Source: Macrophomina tecta (taxonomy: Eukaryota; Ascomycota; Dothideomycetes; Botryosphaeriales; Botryosphaeriaceae). From it: a stretch of DNA of 64,000 bases. Shown piece after piece: positions 36,031 to 46,784 of this stretch. The stretch spans positions 2,480,001 through 2,544,000 of the forward strand of contig JAKSGN010000003.1 of NCBI GenBank assembly GCA_024180945.1, written 5' to 3'. Under the pieces are notes generated by a model. That model saw only the letters and a program-made list of their open reading frames with translations. It was not told the DNA's origin and did not search any database. How positions within the stretch are numbered: the stretch's first letter is position 1; each line of letters begins with the position of its first letter. Both the position numbers and the translations under genes were made by a program.

Positions 36031-37307
36031 TTACTCACTGACCACCGGCATCACCTTGACCACCCCTGAGAACGTGTCCGCCGTCTTCGAACCCAGCCGG
36101 CGCAGGTCCGATGCCTTCTGCGCCGCTGTGCGCCCGCCCGCCTTGTATGTTGCGAAGTAGAAGGCGATGAAAAGGAACAGATACGAGGTCAGGATGCCGA
36201 CGCCCGTCAGCGCAGCCGTCTCGCTGCCCTGGCACGCGCCCACATGCGGCAGGTGGGGAAAATATCTGCTGGCGAAGAGGTTGTACGAGGTGAAGTAGAC
36301 GAAGCCTGTTGCATTGTTGGTGGCGTCGTCAGCAAAAAAAAAAAAAAAAAAAAAAATAACAAGAGAGACAAGCAGGATAAGGTAAGTTATCTCCACTTCT
36401 TTTCGGAAGCTTCACGAGGCTTGAGCTGTGTTGGGATTGGGGGCCACGGAAAGCTTATCAAAGGGGGGACTTACCCAGGTCAATCACGAATTGCACTATC
36501 TGCATCACGGTGATATACTCCTTCCACCATATCTTGACCCCCCGCGCGGACTGGAAATAGTACCAGTACATGACGCAGTGCACGGTCAGGTTCAGCGTGA
36601 TAGGCACCCACGACACCGGCGTCTCGCCTACGAGCTGCACGTAGCACAGGAGAGCGGTCGCGCCATGATGGTACGTGTGTAGGAAGGCTGCAGTATGACG
36701 GGTCAGTCGCAGAGGAAGAGAAAGCTGTATCTACTACGGCGGGCAGCCGGAAACAAAAAGCTTTGACGCGGACGGATGCAAGGGTGGACAGGCGGCACGG
36801 GTGCTTACTGAGGGGCTTCTTCTTCAACACCAGGAAAACGGTGTCGATAAACTCGACGTATTTGGTAAGGTAATTGAGCTATTTATCGGAATCGTCAGCC
36901 TATCGGTGATTCGGATATTCCTAGGGTTCTATATCACTCACGTAGTATAAGAGCGTCAAGGGCTTGGTCCAGCCAGCCGCGCCATCGCAGACGGAATTGT
37001 AAACACCCTGCTGCCAGACCGTCGGGACTAGCTGTTCCAGGAAGAGAACCAGAAGGCCTCCGGATACCGCGGTGAGAAAAAAGTTGTGCATCATGAAGGG
37101 GATTTTGAGCTGGAAGGCTGGCCGGTCGCGCATGAGCTCACGGCCTCCGAAGATGGTGACGTAGTAGACCACCAGCATGGCAGCAGTCTCGTTGAAGGTG
37201 GCGAATGCGGTCTTCTCGGGGACGAAAGAGAAGTTGTTGGCAGGGGTCCCGGCCAGTTTCTGCCATGACTTGGAGAAGAGATTCCATAGCGGCGCGGTCG
37301 TTGCCAT
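36031..37307 (-). CDS. Fatty acid elongase, ELO/GNS1 family
   Basis: Condensing enzyme (3-ketoacyl-CoA synthase) of the ER very-long-chain fatty-acid elongation cycle, extending acyl-CoA with malonyl-CoA. Four exons: 37307-36942, 36878-36809, 36687-36475 and 36305-36031; 307 aa. The family histidine box is intact ([13 protein letters not shown]). Before it is [20 protein letters not shown], and after it [20 protein letters not shown] and [10 protein letters not shown]. Several hydrophobic helices are evident. Intron 3 (36306-36474) contains a run of about 22 A. It shares orientation with the TLC-like gene upstream. It may be a housekeeping copy or a duplicate dedicated to the local pathway; sequence alone cannot decide. 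Confidence 0.9.
36337..36356. repeat. Poly-A tract inside elongase intron 3
   Basis: Run of about 20 A on the + strand (poly-T in the transcript sense), serving as the pyrimidine tract region of the intron. Confidence 0.7.
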
Positions 37308-38149
37308 ATCTTCGGGTAACTGAGGAGTGTCTGGATTCAGGGAGGAGGACTGGTGTTTGTTCTACTCAAACCGTGACCGCTCCAAACCACAACCTTTATT
37401 CCTCTGCCCCTGGTGTCTTCGATCTGTATAGCAGCCATAACCGGTAAGCCATCAGACTCCGGTGTCAGCGTTTAGCCAGGTCAACAGCCTCATCGAGGTC
37501 ATCGAACCCACGTGGTGAGCTGAATACCTGTGAACATGATTAGAGGGATTGACCGCGTTACGGACAAGGATACCAATGGTTCCCGAAGGATGCTCGTAAG
37601 CTTATCCGTCAGACTCTTGGTCTGTGCAAGCGGCCCTGCCTGGGCGTGGGTCTACGCACGTCCTTCCGTAAGCAGGCTTCACCAACAGTCTCCGCAACGG
37701 AGACTTCACCATAAATGAAAGACTCGCTTAGATTTCACGACCCTGATAAGCATTGAGTTTTAGCGTGCGAGTGGCGTTCCGTATTGGCGAAAGACTCCTA
37801 AATGCACAGCGTTGAGAACCGACACGTCTTCGGGGTTTCGGGATCATGGCATTTGGATTTCCAAATGGGTCAGTTGCACATAGCTCTTATCTTCATCTTG
37901 TCTAATTGCCACTTCCTGAATAATTTCTATGGATTTGAATACTATCTTCCTTGGCGTGACAAAGAGCGCGGATGTCCAAAGCATCGCTTAATCAATCTTG
38001 TTCCTGAGAGATCTGGCTTTCGTATGGCATAGTCAATTGTCACTTCTGTAAACAAGCGGTATCTTGTGTCAAGAAAGATGGAATATCTCAATTGGCCAAA
38101 CGATTTCGTATTGTGTTCTGTGACTGTTGGCCTCAATTGAAGCGTAATT
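37308..38149. other. Intergenic region, elongase promoter
   Basis: About 840 bp between the elongase start and the 3' end of the TLC-like gene; no gene recognised. Confidence 0.45.
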
Positions 38150-39125
38150 CTACATGAATTGAAGAGCAAGCCGATGGAAGACTTTCAAACAAACACTTGA
38201 ATATGTCGCAGCCCATGAAAGCGCCAAAGCGCCCGCTCCAATCCTCGTACGGCTCATCTGCTCCAGCAGTGCCCATGAATTTTCCATCTTTGTTGGTGCC
38301 AATTGTCCTGCTGAGATGCCCAGCGTCTCCGAAATACCCTGAAACCTCAAGGCCCACCTCCACTGAAGCCAGAACTCGAAGCCGCAAAGGAACAAAGGAA
38401 TAAGCCCAGCGTAATGACCCCAGTGACGGTGGAGGTCGTCGAATGCCCAGAGGAGGTATGTGCAACCGTACATAGTAGAGAGCCAGGTGTTGATGGTAAG
38501 GATCCAGGAGAGAATAGTGACCAGCCGGTAGAGTGTAGATTTCTCCAGTTGGCGCTTGAGCAGCTTCATGAGAACGAGCATGCAGGTCGTGACAGACCCA
38601 CCAACGCCGGCACCAAAGAAGACGAAGGAAACGAGGATGCGACACATCAAGGCATCCGAGGAATTGAATGCCGAGTAAGAACACCTGACCCACAACAGTA
38701 GGGCTGGACCCATGAAGTGGTGAATGAGAGAGAGAAGGTCATTCCTTTCGATGGTAAGGTCAAACATGTAGCTGCCTCCCATAATGGCTCTGCCATCTGT
38801 CAGTGTTTGCTGCCCAGAAAGATGTTCAATGGATGGCTTACGAGGCCAGGATTGTGCGGTAAGTGTCCAGATGGGTCCAAACATCTGGTGCTGCGAAAGC
38901 ACTCAAGATCGCTGGTGCGCAGAGGAGAAAGAGAATAGCTCTCGTGGGGAGCAGAGCAATTTCGCATGCCATGCGATTCTGGACACTCGGCTTGACATTT
39001 TCCCAGTCAATGACAGTTGTTTTGAGGTAGTCTTTCGTTTGTCGGTAGAGAAGGCTGGTACCCAGATACGCAACGCCAGCGATTGCAGTGTCGTGTGCAA
39101 TGGTTGTGGCAATAGTCGACGCCAT
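38150..39125 (-). CDS. TLC-domain-like multi-pass membrane protein
   Basis: Two exons, 39125-38842 and 38789-38150, 307 aa. The 52-bp intron (38790-38841, GTAAGC...CAG) is fixed by frame. Hydrophobic segments occur throughout. The block AIMGGSYMFDLTIERNDLLS followed by LIHHFMGPALLLW matches the TLC (TRAM/LAG1/CLN8) pattern of an aspartate-containing helix followed by a His-His helix. The strict LAG1 motif of ceramide synthases is not seen, so it is more like the CLN8/TMEM56 side of the superfamily, proteins linked to lipid synthesis, sensing or transport in the ER. A different membrane family remains possible. Its start faces the acyltransferase gene across a 472-bp divergent promoter. Confidence 0.65.
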
Positions 39126-39597
39126 TTCTTTCCTCTGCGTAAGATGTGGGAGATATTGCAATGAAGGGGGAACGTTGAAAGGATTTACACCAAAAGGCCT
39201 GCTGCGGTAACGATTTGATGTTTTATTCTGCGTCCTATTCTCAAGGCCTTATCATCTGAAGTGTCACAGTGATCTGGTGACGCCAAGTACGCATCTCGCA
39301 CTGTGTGGGAGCGGGACCCACGTGTATGGAAATTGCCAGTCCTCGGCAAATGCAGAGAGATCTGAGTAAGCTTACGAGCCATTCGCTAGTCGGATGTTGT
39401 GCTTTCTCATCTCTATTTTCAGTAATTTGCTTGCTGCATTGTTCGGCCCGGCTCAGGAACTTCGGACAAAAAATCCTGGGACACATTTTCCAAAGACCTC
39501 TACACTCCACAGCAGTCTTGCAATAAAGGCCCTTATTTTATTCCGACCCAGCGCGTGTTTGGGGTACTGAAAATCCCCCCCACCCACTTGCGCCACG
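39126..39597. promoter_or_regulatory. Divergent promoter between TLC-like gene and acyltransferase
   Basis: 472 bp separating two outward-facing starts (39125 minus, 39598 plus), so the genes may be co-regulated. A C-rich stretch (CCCCCCCACCCAC) lies shortly before the acyltransferase ATG. No specific operator identified. Confidence 0.45.
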
Positions 39598-41154
39598 ATG
39601 TTTTTCCGCAGATCTTCTCCCTCAAGCAATGAGACTTTCCACTTGAAGGCCTCACAGCCGTTTGAAGAGAAATTTGATCTATCGCCGGCCGACAATATCC
39701 CGCCAGCAATCAACAGCCGCTACATCTTTATCTACGACACACGAGGCGAGACGAGAGATCCAAAGGTTTACCGGAATGAGTTGGTGGACCGCCTAAAGAA
39801 GAGTCTCCAGTCATTCCTCCGCCTACCTGAAGATAATGCGCTGGCGTTCCCGCAGCTTCTGGGCAAGGTTTACATCAAACCGGACAATGGACGGCTCTTC
39901 GTCCATGTGAAGAAGTCGTCATCTCTCCCATTCGTAGTCGCCACGCACGACAAAATCACGATCGAGTCTCTACGACCGGAGCTCGGCTTCCCTTCCCAGT
40001 ACCTCGACCCCAAGGTCTTCGCAACGGGCGTCGAGGCAGTGCCGCGGCCTGATAGCGATGGCGGCTGGGACACATTCCAGGTGCAGATCACGTTCATCGC
40101 GGGCGGCTACGTTATAATGGTGAACAAGCACCACTACCTCCTCGATGCGACCGCCACCGGCTTCCTCATGAAGAGCTGGTTCGAGCGAGCGCGCCTCTAC
40201 TCTTCGGGCGCCGTCTCCGCCGACACGCAGCTCGCCGTCGAGCGAGAGGGCAAGGCCAAGAAGATCCACGACAACACCTCCCTCATGACGCTCAAGGAGG
40301 TCGTCCCCAAGCAGGACACGTCGCTGGAGTGGACCATCAAGCCCGGCGCCTCCCCCCACATCTTCGGCCTGCAGCTGCCGCCGGCATCCGTCATGTTCGT
40401 CGCCAAGGCGCTCGCCTTCGTCAAGCCCAAAATCGACAACGCCATATTTCACTTCTCGCCGGCCGCGCTGCGCGAACTGCACGGCGCAGTCCAAGCGGAG
40501 TCGCCGCTGCGCATCTCGACGCACGACGCCGTGTGCGCGCTTGTGTGGCGCTGCATCGCGCGCGCCAGGCTCAACGCCGCCAAACCCAAGGACAAGCCCG
40601 CGGCGTGCAAGTTCTCGCTGGCGGTCAACGGACGCGGCAAGCTGGAGCCGCCGCTCGCGGATGGCTATTTCGGCAACGCGGCGTTCTTCTCGACGGCGGC
40701 GCTGGATGCGGATGTTTTCTGCAAGTCGGACCAGAAGTCCCTGGCGAGCGTCGCTGGCGCCATCCGGGAGAACTTGAATGTAAAGACTACGGATGCGTTC
40801 CTGCGCGCGCAGTTGGAACTCGTGGTCTCACAGCCAAAGGCGACAGATGTGGTGAATGCCTGGAATTGTTACATGGGATACGACGTCCTTGCCACGTCGT
40901 GGGAGAGGTCTTTTGGGAGCATGGATGATGTGGACCTGAAGTGTGGCAGGTTTCAGAGGATGCGTTTGCCGGGAGGCGGGCAGTTTGATGGATTGATCTG
41001 TGTTCTGCCGGCGTTTGGCCTCAGAGACAAGACGGTGGAAGACGCGAAGAGGTATCCGGGCGGCCTCGAGGTTGCGGTGGATCTATTCCACGCGCATCTT
41101 GACGCCTTGAAGCAGGATGCGGAGCTGAAGCAGTATGCCACCTGCCTGGAGTAG
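39598..41154 (+). CDS. BAHD/trichothecene-acetyltransferase-like acyltransferase
   Basis: Intronless 518-aa protein of the fungal acyl-CoA-dependent transferase family (PF02458-like). The catalytic HxxxD motif is present at about residue 179 (NKHHYLLDATATG), although the usual DG is DA. A second typical block, SPLRISTHDAVCALVWRCIA, lies at about residue 301, followed by VNGRGKLEPPLADGYFGNA. The C-terminal DFGWG motif of plant BAHDs is not evident; the corresponding region reads KCGRFQRMRLPGG. It should transfer an acyl group from CoA to a hydroxyl or amine of a small molecule in the cytosol. Position between membrane lipid genes and a P450 suggests tailoring of a lipid-like product. Confidence 0.85.
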   Translation: MFFRRSSPSSNETFHLKASQPFEEKFDLSPADNIPPAINSRYIFIYDTRGETRDPKVYRNELVDRLKKSLQSFLRLPEDNALAFPQLLGKVYIKPDNGRLFVHVKKSSSLPFVVATHDKITIESLRPELGFPSQYLDPKVFATGVEAVPRPDSDGGWDTFQVQITFIAGGYVIMVNKHHYLLDATATGFLMKSWFERARLYSSGAVSADTQLAVEREGKAKKIHDNTSLMTLKEVVPKQDTSLEWTIKPGASPHIFGLQLPPASVMFVAKALAFVKPKIDNAIFHFSPAALRELHGAVQAESPLRISTHDAVCALVWRCIARARLNAAKPKDKPAACKFSLAVNGRGKLEPPLADGYFGNAAFFSTAALDADVFCKSDQKSLASVAGAIRENLNVKTTDAFLRAQLELVVSQPKATDVVNAWNCYMGYDVLATSWERSFGSMDDVDLKCGRFQRMRLPGGGQFDGLICVLPAFGLRDKTVEDAKRYPGGLEVAVDLFHAHLDALKQDAELKQYATCLE

Positions 41155-41763
41155 TTGTACCGATATTTTACTTGATACCACAAGCAAGCAAGTTTTCCTT
41201 CATTGATAGCCCTCTTTTGTTTTGTTCAGTGTTATTATTCTGGAGTGTCGACTTCCGCAGCATAGTCGTCCTAATTACGTATGTCGTTAGGGCGGCAGTG
41301 CTTCCAAGAGCTGCGCTGGCACAACATGGCGGCGGTCCGTGCCATGGCCTGCAGTGTTCGGATAATCAAGAAAGAATACGAGGCGACATTATAGGATTGC
41401 CGAAAACAGCGTACCACCGCGAGCAATTGATAGTCCATGAATCGCCGAATTCCCGGTCTGCCCACTAGTCATAGGTGATGACGCATCGGCCCGACTCATG
41501 GGGGATCGCCATCCCAGACTCATAAGCACTGAGATCATCCGCATAAGCATTAGCATACCTGTCAGGTCCCATATCTTGCTGAGCTCAGTGTGGAAGCGAA
41601 TGCTCTCACTGTCAGGGCGGCGCTCGCGGGCTGGCACGGCTTGCTCCGCATGCGTAACCCACATGGTTATCATCCAATCTGCGGGATCCATCCTCTGGGA
41701 CCGTAATGGGGTGACTTCGCCTGACAACTCCAGCGTAGAGCGCTTCAAAAAATGTATATGTGA
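41155..41763. other. Region between acyltransferase and P450, with a coding-like minus-strand patch
   Basis: The P450 promoter lies here. A minus-strand patch at about 41396-41730 reads DPADWMITMWVTHAEQAVPA then RPDSESIRFHTELSKIW. A possible intron then leads to GQTGNSAIHGL. It looks protein-like but is short and unassigned; possibly a remnant of a flavin-dependent enzyme. Confidence 0.3.
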
Positions 41764-43605
41764 ATGCAAGAGGTCGATTGCTCCGAATGTGCACGACCAG
41801 TCATGTTCTCCAAATTACTGCTCTTCTCGGCCCTCGCGCATGTGTGTGGAAAGTACTTCCAATTGCCTCTCCTGGGGCAATGGGGTACATTCTTTGTGGC
41901 GTTACTCACTGAGATTGCCTTCAACCTCGTCATCGTCTGTTACATATGGCCGTTCGTCTTCAGTCCCCTAAGAAAACTACCAGGTCCTAAGGTTAGTAGA
42001 TACTCGCCATAAGAATTCTGCAGTGGTTATTGATGGTAGATGCTTAGGGAGGAAGTTTTCTATTTGGCCACGCACTCCAAGAATTGGGCCGTTCACCGGG
42101 TGTTTTGGCATGGGAATGGGGGAAGAAAGTGCAACATGAGAACTTCATGCGTTTCACCGGCTTCTTTGGAGAAGAGAAGCTGGTTCCCATGAGCCCAGCT
42201 GCCGTTCGGCAGCTCGTTACGAACGATGACATCCAATGGCCTCCGGAGCTGCGAAAGACTATGGCCTACCAGCTGGGTGATGGCCTTGTCTTGGCCGAAG
42301 GGCCTCGGCACAGGGTAAGTTCTGAGATTCAGACCCCGGGACCACTTCGAATAGTAACACAATTCAGCGCATGAAGAAGGCTCTTGGTCCCGCCTTCACA
42401 CCATCACAGCAACGGCATCTTGTTCCGGATATGTGGAAGCATGTCCAGAGGTTCCGTCAAAAGCTCATTCAGATCATTGACGAGCAGCCGGATAATGTTG
42501 CGGAATTAAACATGCTTGACTGGACCAACTACTGCACTTTTGACATCCTGGGTGCGACAGCATGGGGCGCCGATTTCAAGGGCCTCGAAGACCCCTCAGC
42601 ATGGTACGACCTATTCGACCGCAACTTCCCTATCGAAGGACACAAAGGCTGGGACGCATTCTACGTCTATGTCCTGCCCATATTCGTGGATCATCATCTT
42701 CTGAACAAGCTGCCCATCAAGAGGTACCAAGAACAGCTTAAAGACCGTAAATTGATGAATGACGGCTACCTGAGCTTCATTGAGCAAAGGAAAAAAAAGG
42801 ACATGTCTACAGACAAGGAAGGCAACCACAAAGGTACGTGCACCTTCCGCACCGTTCCGGATCTACGCCGCTAACAAATTACAGACATGCTCTCGGTCAT
42901 GATTAACACCAAGGACCTGACCGAATACGACATGATTGAAAACGCAATGACCTTCACCGTAAGGATATCATGCCATTTAATTGACCAGAGCGTTTCCTAA
43001 TAATGCTTCAGGCTGCCGGCTTCGGAACTAATGCGGCCACATTGATCTGGGCCATCTACGTGCTGGCCACCCAGCCGAGCATCACCCAGAAGCTGCGCAA
43101 TGAAATCCGAAAAGTCATCCCAGACCCTACCCAGCCCATCACAAGCACTGAGATGGATGCTATCAAGTACCTTCACTGGTTTGTCATGGAAGTGACGCGC
43201 CTGTACCCATCCATCCCAAACAGTTGGAAGCAAGCAATGACAGACGTCACAATCACTGGCGTTAAGATCCCCAAAGGCACCCAGATGATCATCCCCAACT
43301 TCGCCATTAACAGGTCCAAGGCAGTGTGGGGTCCGACCGCGGACGAATGCATCCCGGAGCGCTGGGATCCTGAGAACCGGAAGCCGGGTATGGAGACCAA
43401 CGGCTCGTACCTTACGTTTTCTATTGGACCGAAAGCTTGTATTGGAAAGGAGTACGCACTGAGGGCGCTAAAGGCTGTACTGATTGGGCTGGTGGGGAGT
43501 TTTGATTTCAAGTACGACGGCGAAGACCCGCTCAACAATTTGGTTCCTGGCCTGACGTTGCGGCCTCGTGGAGGCCTGATGGTCAAGGTCACTAAGGCTG
43601 ATTAG
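41764..43605 (+). CDS. Cytochrome P450 with atypical I-helix
   Basis: Five exons: 41764-41991, 42048-42314, 42368-42833, 42885-42958 and 43012-43605. This gives 542 aa, or 529 aa from the second ATG at 41803. All introns are 51-56 bp with in-frame junctions. Features in order: N-terminal hydrophobic anchor, LRKLPGPKGGSFLFGH hinge, HRRMKKALGPAFT helix C, I-helix AAGFGTNAATL, ExxR (MEVTR), IPERWDPEN, and haem loop FSIGPKACIG with the axial Cys. In the I-helix the usual acidic residue of A-G-x-[DE]-T is Gly while Thr is kept; this acid normally helps O2 activation, so the chemistry may be unusual. Predicted ER enzyme next to the acyltransferase and the efflux pump. Confidence 0.9.
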
Positions 43606-44156
43606 CTCTTTTGTTATTAGTAATTTGAGTAGAGAGACAGCATATGTGTTTTCGAAGGGTTGACCCGCATTTGCCTCCACATGTGGTACACACACGCTTA
43701 TTACGTGGTGTTCGTTGTAGAATTCCTTGCCAGGTTAAGAGAACCAGTAGGTCGAGCGCTTCGCCTTCCTCCGACGCCTTTATCGGGCGTTTGGCCGTCT
43801 CCCGCAATAGCCCTTGTTCCTGTCGGACCGCATGTAGAGACGAGGAACTGCGGCGGACCAGCTTGACCCTAAAGTTCTGCACGCCGCACATGCCCAGCGA
43901 CCAATACCTGGTCTTCGTGTTAAAAATCTGAATTGGAACGGTTGCTAAAACTTCTCACGGGTATCATGTGCATTGTGAAAAAGCCAAAGCCCCAATCATT
44001 CCGCACGTCATGAGGACAGGCGCTCCACAAGCCAAATGAAACGTCTACCGACAAACAAAAATCATAAATACAGCCTCAAGTCCATGATTATCAATTATTG
44101 TTCAATAAACTTGGATGATTTACGTACTGCTTGCTAAAGAACACCCAACCAGACAA
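43606..44156. other. Intergenic region between convergent P450 and MFS genes
   Basis: About 550 bp of 3' flanks from both genes; nothing else recognised. Confidence 0.5.
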
Positions 44157-46266
44157 TCAGGGCTTCGTCAACTCATTAGCTGTGTCCTGCGATGTTTTCT
44201 CATTATTCCCAATCCTCTTCCACTTGTGGAGCGTCGCGATGCAGAAAGAAAGTACGCCAGAAACAATGGGAACAATGAATGCTGTCTGAACACCTTTAGC
44301 GACTGCCTCCGCAGCCGCAACGCGAACCGTCGGATCTGTGGTTCCATTTCCCTTCATGACCAGATTATGCAAGACGCCATCGATGATGGACTGTGAGAGG
44401 CCGGATGAGTTCAGGCTATCTTTGAGTTCCTTGTAGAAGAGACTGCTGCAGAGTGATACGGCGACGGAGCTGGTGGACACATTAGCACGGGGACGAAGCC
44501 AACGAACCCTCAGAGATAACTCACCTCCCCAGCATCTTGATCATGTAGACAACAGCGAGACCAATCGCCTCCTCACTTCTGTCCAGCTCCTGCTGCGCTA
44601 TACCCATGGCAATGAACTGACAGCATCCAGTGCCGAACGCTGCAAGGATTTGGTAGCCGATCCACTGGCTCGAAGGGTTCCCGACGGACAAGGTATGCAG
44701 AAGTCCCGAGCCAATTGAGAACGCAGCGGCGCCGAACAGCATAGATGGATTGAAAAGCTTGAGACGGTTAATGGCCACTCCGGTGAGGATGCCGCCGACG
44801 GTCTGACTGATGAGGTATGCGAGGAGGTCGGTGCCGCTGCCTTCCGCTGTGCTACCTTTCACTCCCTGTGTGCCAGTGTCAGAAAACAGCATGTTTGATC
44901 GGCTGGGTGATACGTACTTGAAAGTAGAATGGAAGGAAATAGACTTGACTGGAGGAGCCAACCTCAGTTAGAAAACCGAAGATGGAGCAAATGATGATGC
45001 CTCTTTTCTTAATGATGCTGCGAGGCACTAACGCTCGAGCATCGGGGACGAGACGCTGCTCGACGACCAGTACAATGAGAAGGACAGCGAAAGCCACCAG
45101 TAGCCCTATGACCTTACCCTCGGACCATGCACCTTCTCCTGCGAAAGTGAAAGCGAGAAGCAGGCAGGTCACCGATGAGGCAAGCAGCGCGCTGCCAGGA
45201 AGATCCAGGGACTTGACCTTTTCAAGCAGAGGCATATTCTTCGGAGCCCTCGGACGCGGTTTATAGAGAAAGGTCATTGCGACCACAGTTGCACCTCCAA
45301 TGGGTAGGTTCATGTAGAAGCACCAACGCCAGGTTGACCGTGACGCCAGAATGCCACCGATAACGGGACCAAGACAGGCCGCAATTCCTTTGTGTAGAAC
45401 GCTCTTCAGTAAATATAGTAGATAAAACAGTGATGAACTTACCAGCAGCTGAGGCAATCAGCCCGGTGAATAATGGGCGCTTCTCCTTGGGTATCACGTC
45501 GGCAATGATGAGCATAACGCCGGGTGCCATGAGCGCGCCAGAAGTTCCTGCGACAACCCGTCCAGCAATGAACATCCCTGAAGAGGTCGCCAGTGCGCAT
45601 ATCAAGGATCCAACTATCCACAGGTATCAGAGCGAGTAAAATGACAGATACTGAGCCAGACCTACCTTCAAAGAAAAACATTCCAACCAGGAAACCGTAC
45701 TTAGTGTTGATAAAAGGGTAAATCTTCCCGAATACAGGTTGCAGAGCGGGTATAGGAAGTAGGTACGCCGAGCCATACCACCCAAACTCAGAGAGGTCTC
45801 CCCATACTTCGACGAGGTGTGGGGTAATCGTGGCTAAGGGCGTTTAGCGATGACTGGGATGGGCCAGGAATTTGCAATTACTCACATATGATCGTAGAGT
45901 CCAAAGCAACCTGACAATCCCTTTTTTAAGTTCAATGCAGACTTGGAAGGCGTGATGTTTACGTACAACAAACATGGTTAGGGCCAACGCGACGCCTATA
46001 GCGATCCGCTGTCCCTTTGGCGTCTCAGGGCCTTCGCCCTCGTCCACAGCAGGATCTTGATCGTTTGGCATCGCTTCAAGATCTTTCCCCAATCCACTTC
46101 CTGGATCTGCCTTAGAGTCGTTGTTCATGGATGGTATAGACGCGCTGCTACGCGGCTGCTTCTCGTCCGCTTTGTCAGAAAGGGAGGTTTTAGCAGACAA
46201 TGACGAAGATGTCGTATCGGCCACCACAGTCGCCGAAGCGCTCTCAGATATTCTGTCGGAAGACAT
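44157..46266 (-). CDS. MFS efflux transporter, DHA2 (14-TM, GliA-like) type
   Basis: Multi-exon drug:H+ antiporter-like pump. The first exon (from 46266) encodes a ~90-residue Ser/Asp-rich cytosolic tail and the first helix. The family motif ALDSTII is assembled across two short introns (about 45912-45965 and 45842-45886). It continues TITPHLVEVWGDLSEFGWYG, YLLPIPALQPVFGKIYPF, GRVVAGTSGALMAPG and the antiporter motif C region GPVIGGILASRSTWRWCFYM NLPIGG. Later exons complete the bundle to the C-terminal HKWKRIGNNEKTSQ tail, stop TGA 44157-44159. Fungal DHA2 pumps of this type commonly export secondary metabolites made by neighbouring genes. It likely exports the local pathway product from the plasma membrane. 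Confidence 0.88.
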
Positions 46267-46784
46267 AATCTCGAAAGTTTCTTTGCGACTTCTGGTCGTT
46301 TTTGGTGTCGTTCATCCAAAATTGGCGAGAGCGGGTTGGGATCTTGCTCAGTGTACAGGAACAATAACTACAAAATCGTTCTTCTGAACGCTCAACACTG
46401 AGGCTGAACAAGTCATGTTGCCCATCAGAGACACAGCGGCAGGTGGTCCAGACGTTCCGTTCATACCGGATGGGGTTTGGGAAGTGGGCGGTGTAAGCTG
46501 ACGGGTGATCACCCGTGCAGCGTGGGCAACCAAACGGTCCGATTCAAGACTTACGCGGCTGCTTTACTTCAGCGCGCTACCCGGTCAGAGGCTTTGCGCA
46601 TAGCCCGCTTTGGCGGGGGAAAGGGTTCTCGCGACTCGCGTATACGTGATAACATGTATATACAATGGGTCTGTGGCGCTGCTTGGCGCAAGTTGGCGCG
46701 CTCAGGTCACTCCGGTCCAGTCCACCAACCTATCCCGCAAGCAACACCTTCTTGACCCTTCTCTACAATCCTGTTTTTGCAATC
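46267..46784. promoter_or_regulatory. Divergent promoter between MFS pump and 7-TM protein
   Basis: About 518 bp between outward-facing starts (46266 minus, 46785 plus). No specific site identified, but shared control is possible. Confidence 0.4.

Noticed and set aside
38150..39125. Canonical ceramide synthase (LAG1)
   Set aside because: The TLC-like pattern is present but the LAG1 motif region typical of ceramide synthases is not seen, so only a TLC-like call is made.
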